Positions 38,055 to 50,371 are shown, counted from the first letter of the stretch. The stretch is DNA of 64,000 bases from Maea johnstoni (GCA_963942565.1 OZ012686.1:60110904-60174903); one strand, 5' to 3'. Made by a program: numbers and translations. Notes: generated by a model not told the origin, from the sequence alone.

Positions 38055-39594
38055 TATTGATCATTATCAAAACCATATCTGATGAATATCCACACCCCCA
38101 ACACAACAATGATGTGAGTATAGGGTATTTTATAAGCTAAGTCGCCTAAAAGAGCCTCTGCCTGTGGTGAGGAAATTGGAGCTAACACGGGAGTCAAGTG
38201 GAGAGGAAATTCCATCACTCCCATCATATGCTCAGTCACACTTGGAATTTGACAGGCTGACACCCGGCCGTGTTGGGTTACGTCTTGGGGCCAGCCTCTG
38301 TTGTGACTAGTGCACCAGTCAGTGGTCAGGTTGCTGTGTTGACAAATGGTGCTGCCATCTACAGGGGATAGGGGAGACTAACACCTCTTTGTTGTGGTGC
38401 GGGCTCAGCACTGCTTCCTGTCACAGGCTTAGTCATAGATTTTTATCACCTTTGTTAGAGATGGCTTTCTGACTAAAGCCTAAGATATGACAATACGGGG
38501 CATTAGAGTTTTTGTTATCAGTGGTGAAAATAGACAGTAGCCCACCAGTCTGTTTCTACCAAAAATTTGAATGGGCTAGTAAAAGTATATGTTCACTTGC
38601 CCAGAAAGTCTACTAAATATTCTGACCATATGAATTTAGTAGGCATCACATCCAGTTTCACATTTCTTCTACAAATATTTTGCTAATTTATTTTTGGTTC
38701 CCAACTTTAAAGAAAAGTTCATAGCATCTATAAACAACTCTTTTCTAGGTGAACTCTAGTTGTGAAAAGGTTAAAGGAATTGTTTCCCCCGTAGTCAGTG
38801 TAACATAATCTTGAGTCTTAGGTGACCAAGCCAACCATATCCTTCAGTTACTCATTCTAGCTTAGTCAGAGGGTTTTATCGCTGTTTCCTGAATTACTAG
38901 CTAAGACATCTAAACCTGTCAAAAGCTGCTATATCTTTTTGACGGCTGCATGCCAAGTAGTTTATCATATTCCATGGTATGATTACATGTGTGCAGACTT
39001 GCCAAAGCTGAGTCATTGTCACAGTATCACCATACAGATCTCTCCCTGTGGGGAGAATAGGGACACACAGTGAGATAATGGCCACCTTACACCTGGTTCT
39101 CCTGGAGCCTGGATAGATTGACCGCTTCACTTTCACTATATGTCAGGGTATACTATAGGTCAAAGAATTTCTTCTAAATCAAGGAATATCAAACCAGGAT
39201 CAGGGGAATAATCATCATCTCAACATAGCTTAGATACCAGTGTGCAACATCAAAAAATGGTATGACCTACTATCCAAACAGAATAATGATAATAATGATA
39301 ATGATAATTATAGTAAAAACAATAACAATAGTATTAATAATTGAAATAATAATGTTTATTTTACGAGGATAACACTGTCAAATACAGGATATGATTTTTG
39401 TTGAGGCCATCAGATTTAAGGATTATACTCTTTGATGCCTCTGGTCACAGTTGGAAATTGTTCTTCAAGGTATAGTTTCTTGACCAATACAAGACTCAAA
39501 TAAATATACCAAAATATTTATGATTATGTTCATATTTCAGTTGTGACATGCTCTACTAAATGTTTTTTTTTGACTAATTATCACTTTGTGATTC

Positions 39595-39835
39595 GTTTTA
39601 TAGGGCTACTAAGATCTGTGTAAGGCTCTGAGTATATTCCATCTATGGCTTTTGCTCAATTGTTTTGTGATAAGTTTTATAGGGCCACGCCCAGTAGGGA
39701 CCTGTGTAAGGCTTTGCGTATATTCCATCTATGACTTTCGTTCATGTTTTGTGATTAGTTTTATAGGGCTAGTAGGGATCTGTGTAAGGCTCTGATTATT
39801 TCATCGATGGCTTTTGCTCATGTTTTGCACTGAAC
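39595..39835. repeat. Tandem repeat of about 80 bp, about three units
   Basis: GTGATTNGTTTTATAGGGCT and GATCTGTGTAAGGCTCTG recur with degenerate spacing. The corresponding array in the other copy of the block (63290-63660) has more units. Confidence 0.8.
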
Positions 39836-40356
39836 CTTCCACCCCCAGCCTGCTCTGGCACTGTGTTTGTAAACATGAATTATGAACAAGACTGCGCAAT
39901 CTATTCACCTGTCATTATAGTTATTAAGCTCTTCCAATAATCAAGGCCTGTCTGGGGATTATGTTAAGCGTCCCACTGTTTGAGAGGTGAATAAAACAAG
40001 GCTGAAATCTAAACACTCCATCGTGCCCTGCTGGGCCCTATTTCCTCTAAAGCTGTAATCAATAGGGGCCATGTGCCCAGGGTCAATACAACCAATCAAT
40101 ATGCGATAAATTAAAACAAAGCAGTATGAGGCAAAACACTGGTACCTCCAAGGTTCACAATGTGTATCTTATGTTGTGATCAATATTGAATCAGTGAATG
40201 GGAAAAGGCGACTCCTTTCTCTCCTGCGGGTGTATAGCATTGCTATTGTTTACTCTCCTTGTTTTAGGGGGCCATAATGGTATGGGCAGAAGGTCTGGAT
40301 ACAATTGATGTGCAAACAACTTGAAAACAAAAACTCATGGCTTTTTAAACATTGAT

Positions 40357-40500
<144 letters not shown>

Positions 40501-40514
40501 GAAAGAGATTCCAG

Positions 40515-40712
40515 TGTTTCTGGGTCCACTATGTGATGCGAGTAGTGTAAGTGGAAGAAGTGCACATAGTAGTGCACCTGCGGCTTGAGTGATCTATGGG
40601 GTGTTATTGGTGTTTCTGGGTCCACTATGTGATGCGAGCAGTGGAATTAGAAGTAGTAACCTAGCATAGTGCACCTGCGGCTTGAGTGATCTATGGGTGT
40701 TATTGGTGTTTA
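40515..40712. repeat. 96-bp tandem duplication
   Basis: TGTTTCTGGGTCCACTATGT occurs at 40515 and 40611. CACCTGCGGCTTGAGTGATC follows in both units. Confidence 0.9.
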
Positions 40713-41310
40713 TATGTGGCTCAAGTCCCCACACATGTCAAGGCACTTATCTCCTGCTCTATTCTGGGGTATCTACAACAATCCCACTGGTGACACTTTC
40801 TGGGGGAAATGGTAACGACATTTTAATGATCAGTTCTATTCTGGTGGAAGTGCATGGTTTGGAAATCAAGGCATGCTTTTGATAAGTTGGTGTGATATTA
40901 GTTTCATTCATGCAGCAGATAAAAGGTGTGCCTATAACGTTTAAAATCATGAGGTCAAATTAGTTCTTGTTTGAAGTTATATAAAAGTTTATTTATAGCA
41001 TTACTTATGTAATCCTTTCATGTCTAGATTTCCGCTAGAATAGTGTTGCCAGATCTGAAACTTCTGACTGACTGTTGACTTCCAGTAAGATATATACTTG
41101 ACTCAGGGTTGTGATTGACAGCCCTCTTCAATAAAAAGCAATACAAAGAAGAAAGATTAGTCACTCCTTTTTCTTAATACATATTTTAACTAATGTATTA
41201 CGTAGTCATCTTAAAGTACCTTCAGTTCAGTGCACAGACTTTTTTCAGATTTTGACCATTTCGCTATTATACTATTTTGTTTGACTAAAAGTTCTTTTTT
41301 ATTTTTGCAG
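40713..41310. other. Intron sequence upstream of the first CCDC88 exon
   Basis: No feature recognised until the pyrimidine-rich tract and TTTTTGCAG acceptor at 41310. Confidence 0.6.
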
Positions 41311-41380
41311 GATGTGCTCCAACAGTATATAGTGATGCGTCTTCCTAACATCCTCATCATCAGCCGGGAACCTGACACAG
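41311..41380 (+). CDS. CCDC88: CCDC88 (girdin/Daple family) HOOK-domain exon, equivalent to vertebrate exon 3
   Basis: A 70-nt exon bounded by a T-rich tract with TTTTTGCAG and by CAG/GTAAGA. Read in phase 0 it encodes DVLQQYIVMRLPNIL followed by IISREPDT, ending with one extra G (phase 1). I recall the vertebrate girdin/Daple HOOK domain containing ETLQQLIMMSLPNVL in the same place, just before the [12 protein letters not shown] helix, and human exon 3 covers the same segment. The HOOK domain of CCDC88 proteins lies at the N terminus, ahead of a long coiled coil, and is implicated in microtubule and dynein association. The phase matches the next exon at 46836. The following intron starts with a 13-copy repeat of this exon's own 3' end and splice donor. 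The preceding exon (VNND..FYYQ in vertebrates) was searched for by eye upstream and not found. HOOK1-3 proteins are more distant alternatives. Confidence 0.9.
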
Positions 41381-42480
41381 GTAAGACTCCTAATATCTAA
41401 TTCTACTTTCCTTTGTTGCCCTGCCATACCTATCATCCTCACAATCAGCTATGAACCTGACACAGGTAAGACTCCTTATCTTCTACTTACCTTTATTGCA
41501 ATATCTATCCTAACATCCTCACCATCAGCCGCGAACCTGACACAGGTAAGACTCCTTATATCTAATTCTACTTACCTTTGTTGCCATGCCATACCTATCA
41601 TCATCACAATCAGCTGTGAACCTGACACAGGTAAGACTCCTTATATCTAATTCTACTTACCTTTGTTGCCATGCCATACCTATCATCATCACAATCAGAT
41701 GTGAACCTGACACAGGTAAGTCTCCTTATCTTCTACATACCTTTATTGCCATATCTGTCCTAACATCCTCACCATCAGCCGCGAACCTGACACAGGTAAG
41801 ACTCCTTATATCTAATTCTACTTACCTTTGTTGCCATGCCATACCTATCATCATCACAATCAGCTGTGAACCTGACACAGGTAAGATTCCTTATCTTCTA
41901 CATACCTTTATTGCCATATCTGTCCTAACATCCTCACCATCAGCTGTGACCCTGACACAGGTAAGACTCCTTATCTTCTACTTACCTTTATTGCCATATC
42001 CCTCCTAACATCCTCACCATCAGCTGTGACCCTGACACAGGTAAGACTCCTTATCTTCTACTTACCTTTATTGTCATATCCCTCCTAACATCCTCACCAT
42101 CAGCTGTGAACCTGACACAGGTAAGACTCTTTATCTTCTACTTACCTTTATTGCCATATCCCTCCTAACATCCTCACCATCAGCCGTGAACCTGACACAG
42201 GTAAGACTCCTTATCTTTTACTTACCTTTATTGCCATATCTGTCCTAACATCCTCACCATCAGCTGTGACCCTGACACAGGTAAGACTCCTTATCTCCTT
42301 TATTGCCACGTCAGTCCTATCATCCTCACCATCAGCTGTGACCCTGACACAGGTAAGACTCCTTATCTTCTACTTACCTTTATTGCCACGTCAGTCCTAA
42401 CATCCTCACCATCAACTGTAACCCTGACACAGGTAAGACTCCTTATCTTCTACTTACCTTTATTGCCACTTCAGAACCTG
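41381..42480 (+). repeat. Minisatellite made from an exon/intron junction: 13 extra 5' splice sites
   Basis: Each unit contains a copy of the last 30-40 nt of the exon (ATCCTCACCATCAGC..GAACCTGACACAG) plus the donor GTAAGACTCC and about 35 nt of intron. Copied donors fall at 41466, 41546, 41631, 41716, 41796, 41881, 41961, 42041, 42121, 42201, 42281, 42353 and 42433, after the genuine donor at 41381. Period is 80 or 85 bp (one unit 72). All copies keep CAG/GTAAG. Reading on in the exon frame meets TAA at 41398-41400. Confidence 0.95.
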
Positions 42481-44232
42481 GCTTTAGGAACAATATTTTC
42501 AGGCACCTAATTCAATGCATAGAGCCTTTAGGGTAGATGGGTCTATGTGTATGCCTGTGCTGTTATTTGTGTATTCCAGGTTCGTGCCTGTGGTGTGGAG
42601 AGCTGCAGGTGCTCAGCCCGACACTGTGAGTGCTGATACATAGGTCTGGGGATACCTTCTGACCCACTGGCATTTCATCTGGACATCCCCCCCCCTCTCC
42701 ATCTCAACTGCCCTGCCAACCCCCTCTCTCCCTCATCTATCACTGCGATGATCCCCCTCACTTTCATCCTCCTACTCCAAGTCACCCTCCAACAGCTCCT
42801 CCAATTTGTTAGCAGAGCGTGCTGTCTAATATGGAACCCTAGGCAGTCAGCTGGCCCGCTGCTGCTCCTCCTCCCAAGATCTGTTTTTAATTCCCTTGCC
42901 TTGACCACCCACCATATACACCTCAGGTCCACTGCTTCATGGTGACTCTCTGTTGGGACTGATGGCGTCTGATTCAAGGACTGAGCAACTCATTCATGCC
43001 CTGACCACCCACCCACCCACCTCATGCATCCCTCAGGTCCCCTGCTCCATAGTGGTACTACGTAGTTCGGGCTGTCGCTTGGATCAGGTGGCTTGTTTGA
43101 TGAAAGCAACATGAAATTATTATTATTAAGGAATATTTATTGTAAATGTAACGCATCCAAGGGAATTATGTCAAGAAATTTCAAAAATGAAATAAAAATT
43201 TCTATGAATAACATAGGAAGCAGATACATGTACTTCATGAAGGGTCATTGCATGAACCATTTCAAGATTGAATATATTGACCACAGATTGAGAGGAGAAG
43301 GTCATATGACTAGGTGTGCCACCAAGTAGCGCAGGGTGAAAAGTGCCAATAAGGAGGAGATGGGAAGACATCTTTCCACCAGACCTGCCTGCCGCCTCCC
43401 AACAGACACACAATTAAAACTGAGTGCCATGAGCGTCTGTGCATGTTTGTCTGTAGAATTGTGGTTTGGGGATCCTGGCTGGGCCTCTGATATGGGGAGG
43501 AGGAGTTGTGGAGAGACCTATGGTCGGTCAGGTCAGGGGTCAGATGGGGGTTAACCATGGGCGGCTGCTGCAGCTGCCAAGTGTGTATGTGGAAAACAGA
43601 GTTTGTTGGAAAACAAGTTAAACATACTAATGGAAACACTAGAGATACACATTGAAGCCAGATGAGGATTCAAGTTGCTTTCTAGTTTTACCTGTAGCAT
43701 TAAATATGTCGCTTTGAACTTTCAAATCAACTTCCGGAATTCTAAAGATTTTGAGAAAATGCTGGATTTTAGCAATTCTTATCGAAGTTTGGTCAGGCAG
43801 CATATGTTATCAGTTTGTTTTCTTACTAAGATTACAAAATGAAAATTAGATAATGCATTTCATATTAATTAGTAGCTTTCCAAGCATTTCTCTTACCTTT
43901 AGAATGTAGTTGGAAGTGTCGCGGAAACCCTTAGAAATCTTGAGAAAATGCTATGATTGCTTCGCAAACTTATTCTTGATTTGGCTTGGATAATTCAGTT
44001 GAACCATGGTGGTGTAACTGAAGTAAGCAATACCTATACATCAATCAGTCCCTCTAACTGTCATCTCGTGCACAACTTGACTTGTAGCTATTTCACAGCT
44101 GACTTGGAAAAATGAATACTGCCTTATAATTTCACACTTCTGAGCAATGATGTATGGTTTAATACATTGGTTGCGACCCACACTTTTGTCACTGCCACAG
44201 CAATAGTTATCAAATAGGTTCATGAAATGCCC

Positions 44233-44447
44233 TTAACCCTTCCAATGCTGAGGCTACTTTCGTCTAAAGTGCTCACAAGGATGCAAAGAATCTTGAAATC
44301 CATCTTAACTTAGTCATTTTGGTATTAATAAGATAGCTCTTTGCTGAGTACTTTTAGATGATTACCCATATGTGAGGGTTTGAGGCATTTTTCAACTTTT
44401 TGCATCATTTTGTTCTGGCAGAATTAGCCACCAGCAGCTTAAGAGTT
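44233..44447. mobile_element. Family D MITE, copy 3
   Basis: Starts TTAACCCTTCCAATGCTGAG and ends ACCAGCAGCTTAAGAGTT. The interior aligns with 11339-11549 in the same orientation, for example TTTTTGCATCATTTTGTTCT. Confidence 0.72.
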
Positions 44448-46835
44448 CACATAATGTTTTGAGTTTCCCTTTTTCATGGGCTATCCACATACCCTTTCTA
44501 GTATTTTAAGTGTTGGTGCACGGATAACTCAAAATATCTTAAACATGTTGAGGTTGTCAATTTTCATTATCTGAATGCCAGTTTATGTTGAATACATTTT
44601 TCTGGTCTGAAATGTCCAACATATATACATTGCTGCACTTCATAGTCAATTTTGTTTTTAATTACTCGGTCATGTGTAAATTGTAGGCAGGTCCACGGAG
44701 TAGCCATTTACCTTGATCATTCACTATGAAACATGCTTACAGTGTATTGCCCCAGGGTCAGCTAGTGTTACATATGAATTAACTATCTATCAACTTCACA
44801 GCCATACCTGTATCCCCTACCTACCTGTATACAAGGATAGCCACCTTAGCATTTAAACCCTAAGTCCATGGTGGCTGTTATAAATGGTTATAGCATAAAC
44901 CTCACTTTCACAGGGTGAATGATATCACTAGAATCTTGGTTGCAGCGTTTAGTAGTGTCATCAAGCTTTACATGCACACTTTCCAATTAGAGTGATATTG
45001 GAGAGAATCTCTTTGTGATTAGAAGAATGGCTTCGGTGGAATCACAAACAAACCAGGAGACATCCAAGTACAATGTTTTCCCCAGGAAAGGTTAAAGTAA
45101 AAACCTAACCTCACATCAATATGCATTTGTCAATAAACTATTTTTGAAAGATTAGCATGGCAATAAACATTGTCTAATACTTCTCTTAAGATAATTAATT
45201 TCATGGATCTGTTAGTGTTTACTATAATTTTGTTTGCTCCTGTTACCTTCAGGTAACAAAAGAGCCCTTTTCACTCGTCCAAAGTGTTCCTAAGTTACAA
45301 ATAGGTTACTGTAGATCAAACCCAGATACTAAAGTGTAAGGTAGTGTAAAGTTGATAGTTTATCCTATGATTATACATTTCTATGTCCAACAAATATCAA
45401 ATCTAAGACTTGAAATTTTATAACTGTTGTGCATTGTCAACTATCATCTAGATTGAACATGTGTCTATGTACATGCCTACCTAATTTACTCAGGCTGTAT
45501 GAACTCAGAGCACACACTATTGCTAATCCATGATGGTTCCCGTGCATTGCCATCTCATATGCCTATAGTATATATACCACAAACCTACCTCCCATCTGTT
45601 ATAGTAGTAGTGGAGGTATATACACCTATATAGAGAACTGGCTAATTAGCTGGCAGTCAGGTTGTGAAAAAGACATATTGTGTGCAGCTAGAAATAATTA
45701 GCGCTGAAGGTAATTGAATCATGAAAACAGGAAGTGTGGCACAGATTTGTGGTGTGCTGCAGTGAATCTGTGCGCTGTATTTTTTTAACTTCTCAACAAC
45801 AAGAGCAACACTGGTATTTAGATATAACCTATGTGTTTTCTTCTTGTACAACAATTTAATCAAAATTCTAGATATTCAAAAACAACCTCACTGATAGCAC
45901 ATTACAAATTTAATCAGAATTAGAATTATTGTGGTGAAAACAAAATCAGGTTTAAAATCTAGCATGGATACCTTAATACTAAGATACCAACCTCACTTCA
46001 CATGATATTTTATGAGATATTTCCTTGGTATATCTAGACCAGCTATGGCTGTATGTTAGTGGGCATAGTGGGTTTCCTCTTCAGCTCATGCTGAGGCAGT
46101 TGGCGCAGAACTTAATCTTGACATTTCAAAAACATCTTCGCCTTTGAGACGTGAAATGTTGCTGTTTACTTGCGAAATTCTTTACACGTGTAGTCAAGAA
46201 AAAATATTTGAAAAAAGAGAAAAATATATATTTATATATAGCTCTATCCTTTGAAAAGTGGCGTGTATTTTCTGTTAGTGTTAATGTCATTATGGTCCAT
46301 TGAGTAGCAGTCCTAACCCAGTAGTTCAGGAACTACTAGGAATAGAGTTGACGTAACATATTTATGCACCACGCAACTTGATATACACATGTAAGTGTTA
46401 ATTAGGAAAGACATGGTAATGTTTAGGTGGATCTAATGTCATGCAGTTTCAATTAAATCTTGTATTAATACACTGCAGTTATCCTCAAACTTATAGTCTT
46501 AATCCTTATTCTTTCAAAATTATGACTTTGCGAACCCTGGGTTAAATCCCTTGAAACCAAAAAGAGTTTTATCAAAAATAAGCCATTTCATCTATTTAAA
46601 GTGATCATAATTAGCAAGCTATCATAATGATTATTTATCAAACAAATTTCATCACCATGACCTCTGGATTAGCATCTTCTCACCGCTGTGACTTAGTCTT
46701 AGTGATATTGTATTGAAATAAAGGAGCTGATTCATATGAGGGAATACCGGAATAATTCCTCACTTCAAAATGTTTCGTTGAATAATGGGAAACTTGAAGA
46801 GTACTTTTCTGATGCTTGCCATTTGTGTGTTTCAG

Positions 46836-46978
46836 TTGAAGCCCTTGGAGAGCTGCGCAAGGTTTTGCTGCTGCTGCTGGGCTGTGCTGTACAGTGTGAG
46901 AGGAAAGAGCAGTTCATAGAGAACATCAAAACTCTGGACATAGACGTACAGCATGCCATGGTGGAACATATCAAAGAG
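46836..46978 (+). CDS. CCDC88: CCDC88 (girdin/Daple family) HOOK-domain exon, equivalent to vertebrate exon 4
   Basis: A 143-nt exon between TTTGTGTGTTTCAG and GAG/GTGAGT. With the single G carried over from the previous exon it gives 48 codons: VEALGELRK, then [18 protein letters not shown], then [21 protein letters not shown]. The [12 protein letters not shown] helix followed by a charged RKE/KKE segment and a ..AHIQE end is the diagnostic signature of the CCDC88 HOOK domain. In vertebrates the exon also ends after HIQE in phase 0, before VTHNQENVFDLQ. The frame is open and splice sites are consensus, so the gene looks functional here. The next exon was not found in the remaining 17 kb. Which vertebrate paralogue it matches best (CCDC88A, B or C) cannot be decided from two exons; a single invertebrate orthologue is likely. 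Confidence 0.95.
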
Positions 46979-46994
46979 GTGAGTACCGTATTTT

Positions 46995-47235
46995 CCCTCC
47001 AGAGGGCAGCACAACACCTGGGCCTAGCCACTAGGCCTGATTACCCAGCTGCATCTCTAGTACAAACAGGACCTGTAGTTGTTAAACTGCCCTCTGGAGG
47101 GCAGCACGGCAACCTGGCCTAGCCACCAGGCCTGATTTCCCAGCTGCATCTCTAGTACACACAGGACCTGTAGTTATTAAACTGCCCTCCAGAGGGCAGC
47201 ACGGCACCCAGGCCTAGCCAATAGGCCTTTGATGA
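46995..47235. repeat. 95-bp tandem repeat just inside the intron
   Basis: Starts 16 nt after the donor. CCCTCCAGAGGGCAGC at 46995 recurs as CCCTCTGGAGGGCAGC at 47090 and CCCTCCAGAGGGCAGC at 47185. The core is an inverted repeat (CTGCCCTC..GAGGGCAG). About 2.5 units. Confidence 0.9.
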
Positions 47236-49761
47236 GTTATTACTAAGTTGTGAGATTATGTGCATATGGGTTAAACATATGGCTTCTATCTATCTATTTC
47301 CAGCGTCCCTCTTTCTGCTAGTATTTTACAACCAATTTTTTAAACTGGAAACACATGAACTGCTAAATGCTGATAGTCACAATACCCTATATGTATACTC
47401 CTCCGACACCTAGCTGTGATCTATATATCACAGTCGATAGATGATCAGATATATTGATTCCATTTTAGACTCGAAAGGATTAAAACATGTGCATACTAAT
47501 TGACAATTGAATGACATTTCCGACTTCCTCTTGAAAAGTTTTTCTGGATTAAAGTTATGAAGATAAAATGTATGGCGAAAAGCATGATTACAAAATTATT
47601 TTGAAGGGAACGTATTGAAAAATTTCAATAACTTTTCTTCTAAACAAATAGTGGAATATCTCCTTTAGATATATCTCGAGAAAGGTACTCCAGTAAATGT
47701 TAAGCTGTCAAGCTCGAGAGATATCCATTGTTGGTTTATAAAGTTTATATTTTTCTGCTAATGTTCACTTTCCCTTACCCAGGCTTATGTGTGGATATCA
47801 AGGGAAGATATGGCATTTTCATGGCTGGACCAGAAACACGGTCTCCTTTGAAACTCAATGGGAACTTTTCAAAATGTGCCCTTTATTCTTTAGTCCCCCA
47901 TGCCCTGGAATATGATATAAACATGTGTTCTAGATGCCTATTAAGTGAAGACAGTCAATTTCAGCATCAAAAGCCGTGTGGATATGGCCTTGGGCGGGCT
48001 GACTTCTCATGTGCTACACAAACAGTTAAAACAAATACACCAATGTACCACCTATCAGTCAAAGTCATGTCCTTTCAAGTCCTGCCATCAGGCCGCCGCC
48101 GCAGGAACTGAAAAACATCTATGTTTAGCCAATGAACAGGCCATGGTGTCCATATTAGAGGATAACCACAGTAGAGGGGTGATTTTGGTAGGGATGACCA
48201 TAGCAATACCCAAGATATTATTCATGTATTTAGATTTAGAGATGTACATTATCATAAGATTGTGCTGAATTCAGTTTAGAGTAATGATCAGTATCCAGTG
48301 TAGTTGTAGAGCTTGCATTACCTGTCTCACTGAATGAGACCTATACCTGTCACCCACTCACACAGAGTGAACTCTACCTCAACAGCCAGGGACAAAGCAG
48401 AAACAACACACGGCCAATTAGAATACCTGGGATACCATAGAGCTAATATGCTGCTCTATATTACAGGCTATTTGCATACCCTAAATACCCTTTGTATTAT
48501 GTCATTATGACCCTACAATACAGGAGCAATTTACAATGAAACTGTGCCAGATCAGAGCTTTAAGCACATGATTCATTTCAAGGGGACCTCAGGGCAGGAA
48601 TACTCATGACAGCTCAACAGCTTGGAAACAGTCATTTCCAATTTTCATTTTTTTTTCTTTCCTTTTTTGTGATATGATTACCATCAGATGTTCTTGTTAC
48701 CACATGATCAATGTGTGATATGCATATTTTGATGAGTGTATACGACTATTGTTACTACGAGCTTCCTGAGGACAAATAGACAAATAGACCAAGTGAGCAG
48801 ATTTTCCATGTACTTGACCCAGGGATTATAGCTAGTTCCTGTCCTGTATTTGCCTGTTGCTGCTCACTGTTTGTTATCTTAGAGCATGTCTGGAGAACTA
48901 AGTACCTCAACAGACCCGTCCAAAGATGTTATTTGTCAGCCCTGTTGAGATTGAAGTTCTTTGTCTCAGGACATTTGTCTCACTTTACCATGTGGCCGGT
49001 ACATTGTGGTTAACCCTGTTCAAGTGCCCGTCTAGAGAGGGCTTTATAAGTGTACCCTTCTGTCCCTACTAGGAGTTAACTTAATCACTAAAACTGGACA
49101 CATGTAGCAAGGCTGCATGCATGTCTGTAGTGCCCAAAAAGGCCTGTTACTTTAAGGGTGATATCTTTGAGATAAACATCTTTTGGGAAATTTGGAGAAA
49201 ATCTTACAACATCATTTACTTTTTGTTAAATATCTCACGTTTCCTCGCATTATGCCCAAGTTGTTATCAAAACTAACTTAGAGCCAAACACTTCTTGCAA
49301 CTCCGAGCAAGCATTTGTTAAGCCCATTTACTTATGAAACATAGATGTTGTCTAAAATATATGGAAATATCTTAGTAATCATTTTCCCACTTTCCCTGGA
49401 GATCTTGACAAGTGTTGTGGGAACCTGTGATACTTTTTCAAATAATTGTGGAATTAATCACAATTTACATTATTATGAAGTAGAGTTGTGAGATGGGATC
49501 TGTTCGATATTCCTCCTTCAAATATTCTTGAGAATTATTTTGGTCAAAAGAATATCACACACAAAGAGAGTCATGTTTGTTATTGCCACAACAGGCATAA
49601 CTAGGCTAAGACATTTCTGACAAACCCTGACCTGCTTCACCAGCCCATAGAAGTGACAAGCTGAGCTGGGGGGAGAGTGAGGAGACTAAGCCTTTGGTGT
49701 TTGTCAACTCGCCGGCTCAGCTATGTGTGTGTTGTGACAAGCTGTCTGATAACTGCTCACT
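47236..49761. other. No exon recognised
   Basis: Presumed CCDC88 intron. The plus-strand frame at 47728-48111 (127 codons) has no recognised motif and no convincing splice borders. Confidence 0.5.
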
Positions 49762-50118
49762 CACTAGCCTAGATTTCTAGGCTGTCATATGTATTTTTTT
49801 TTCTCTCATTTGTTTCTGTTACCAGGCACCAAATAGTTTAGTTGGCCATAGTGTCCAATTTAGTTTACATTTGTCTCACCAGGATTCAGTTTGATTATGA
49901 CAAACATATAGAGATAGGAGGAGCAGGTGGTGCCATCTATCTACCAAACCTGGTACCACACCACAGTGCTTGGTCAACACATAAGGGAAGGTGAACATTA
50001 CAGGGACTAGGAGCCTAGTCTACCATACCTGGTACTACACCACACTGCTTGGTCACCATACCTGGTACTACACCACACTGCCTGGTCAGCACAGAAGGGG
50101 ATGTCAACTTTTTAGGGA
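49762..50118 (+). repeat. Diverged third copy of part of the duplicated block
   Basis: ACTAGCCTAGATTTCT, AGGCACCAAATA, TCTCACCAGGATTCAGTTTG, ACCTGGTACTACACCACACT and GGGGATGTCAACTTTTTAGG occur in the same order as in about 36766-37043 and 60395-60668. It is clearly older than the other two, with an internal duplication of the ACCATACCTGGTACTACACC segment. Confidence 0.88.
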
Positions 50119-50141
50119 CCTACTCACTCACCAACAATCAG

Positions 50142-50200
50142 TTGCGGATCCAGGGGGGGTTCGAGGGGTTCGACGAACCCCCCCTGGCTGGTGAGTCACT
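50142..50200. mobile_element. Left terminal fragment with GCGGATCCAGG / GGGGGTTCG motif
   Basis: TTGCGGATCCAGGGGGGGTT followed by CGAGGGGTTCGACGAACCCC. An inverted counterpart lies at about 55058-55101. The two could be the ends of one MITE later filled by the G-rich repeat and the LINE, but no target duplication was matched. Confidence 0.5.
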
Positions 50201-50371
50201 TTGCACCACCACGCCACCTGTGGACAACATCAAAACTAATTGTTTCTCTTGCCCCAGTTGCATAATCCTTTTGTTTCAAGTTCCCCAGACCTTGAGTAGC
50301 TATAGACAATAGGCTGATTGGTGTCAGCCTGGGATGGGCGCGAGTGGATGAACATCCTGCCTGACGGGATT

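Larger units (their letters stand above)
35046..40161 (+). repeat. Duplicated block, copy 1
   Basis: This 5.1-kb block aligns in the same orientation with 58125-64000 over its whole length. Long stretches are almost identical, for example about 35996-36640 against 59628-60270. It differs by substitutions, microsatellite lengths, replaced segments (about 37165-37310, 38518-38677) and the MITE found only in copy 2. It ends about 1.1 kb before the first CCDC88 exon, but the alignment is cut by the window end, so the real boundary is unknown. Confidence 0.95.
41381..46835 (+). other. CCDC88 intron between the two recognised exons
   Basis: A 5455-nt GT-AG, phase-1 intron. It contains the splice-donor minisatellite (41381-42480), a pyrimidine-rich stretch at 42680-43030, and a family D MITE (44233-44447). 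A pseudo-exon at about 42580-42625 has good AG and GT borders, but its 46-nt length would break the frame. No other feature was recognised from 42630 to 46800. Confidence 0.8.

Noticed and set aside
41586-42008. 140-codon plus-strand frame through the splice-donor array
   Set aside because: It runs in a different frame from the exon and simply follows the 80/85-bp repeat; treated as repeat, not coding.
42580-42625. Possible extra CCDC88 exon between TATTCCAG and GTGAGTGC
   Set aside because: Its 46-nt length would break the frame between the two HOOK exons and its translation does not resemble the family.
47728-48111. 127-codon plus-strand frame after the second exon
   Set aside because: Does not match the expected NQENVFDLQ continuation of CCDC88 or anything else recognised.
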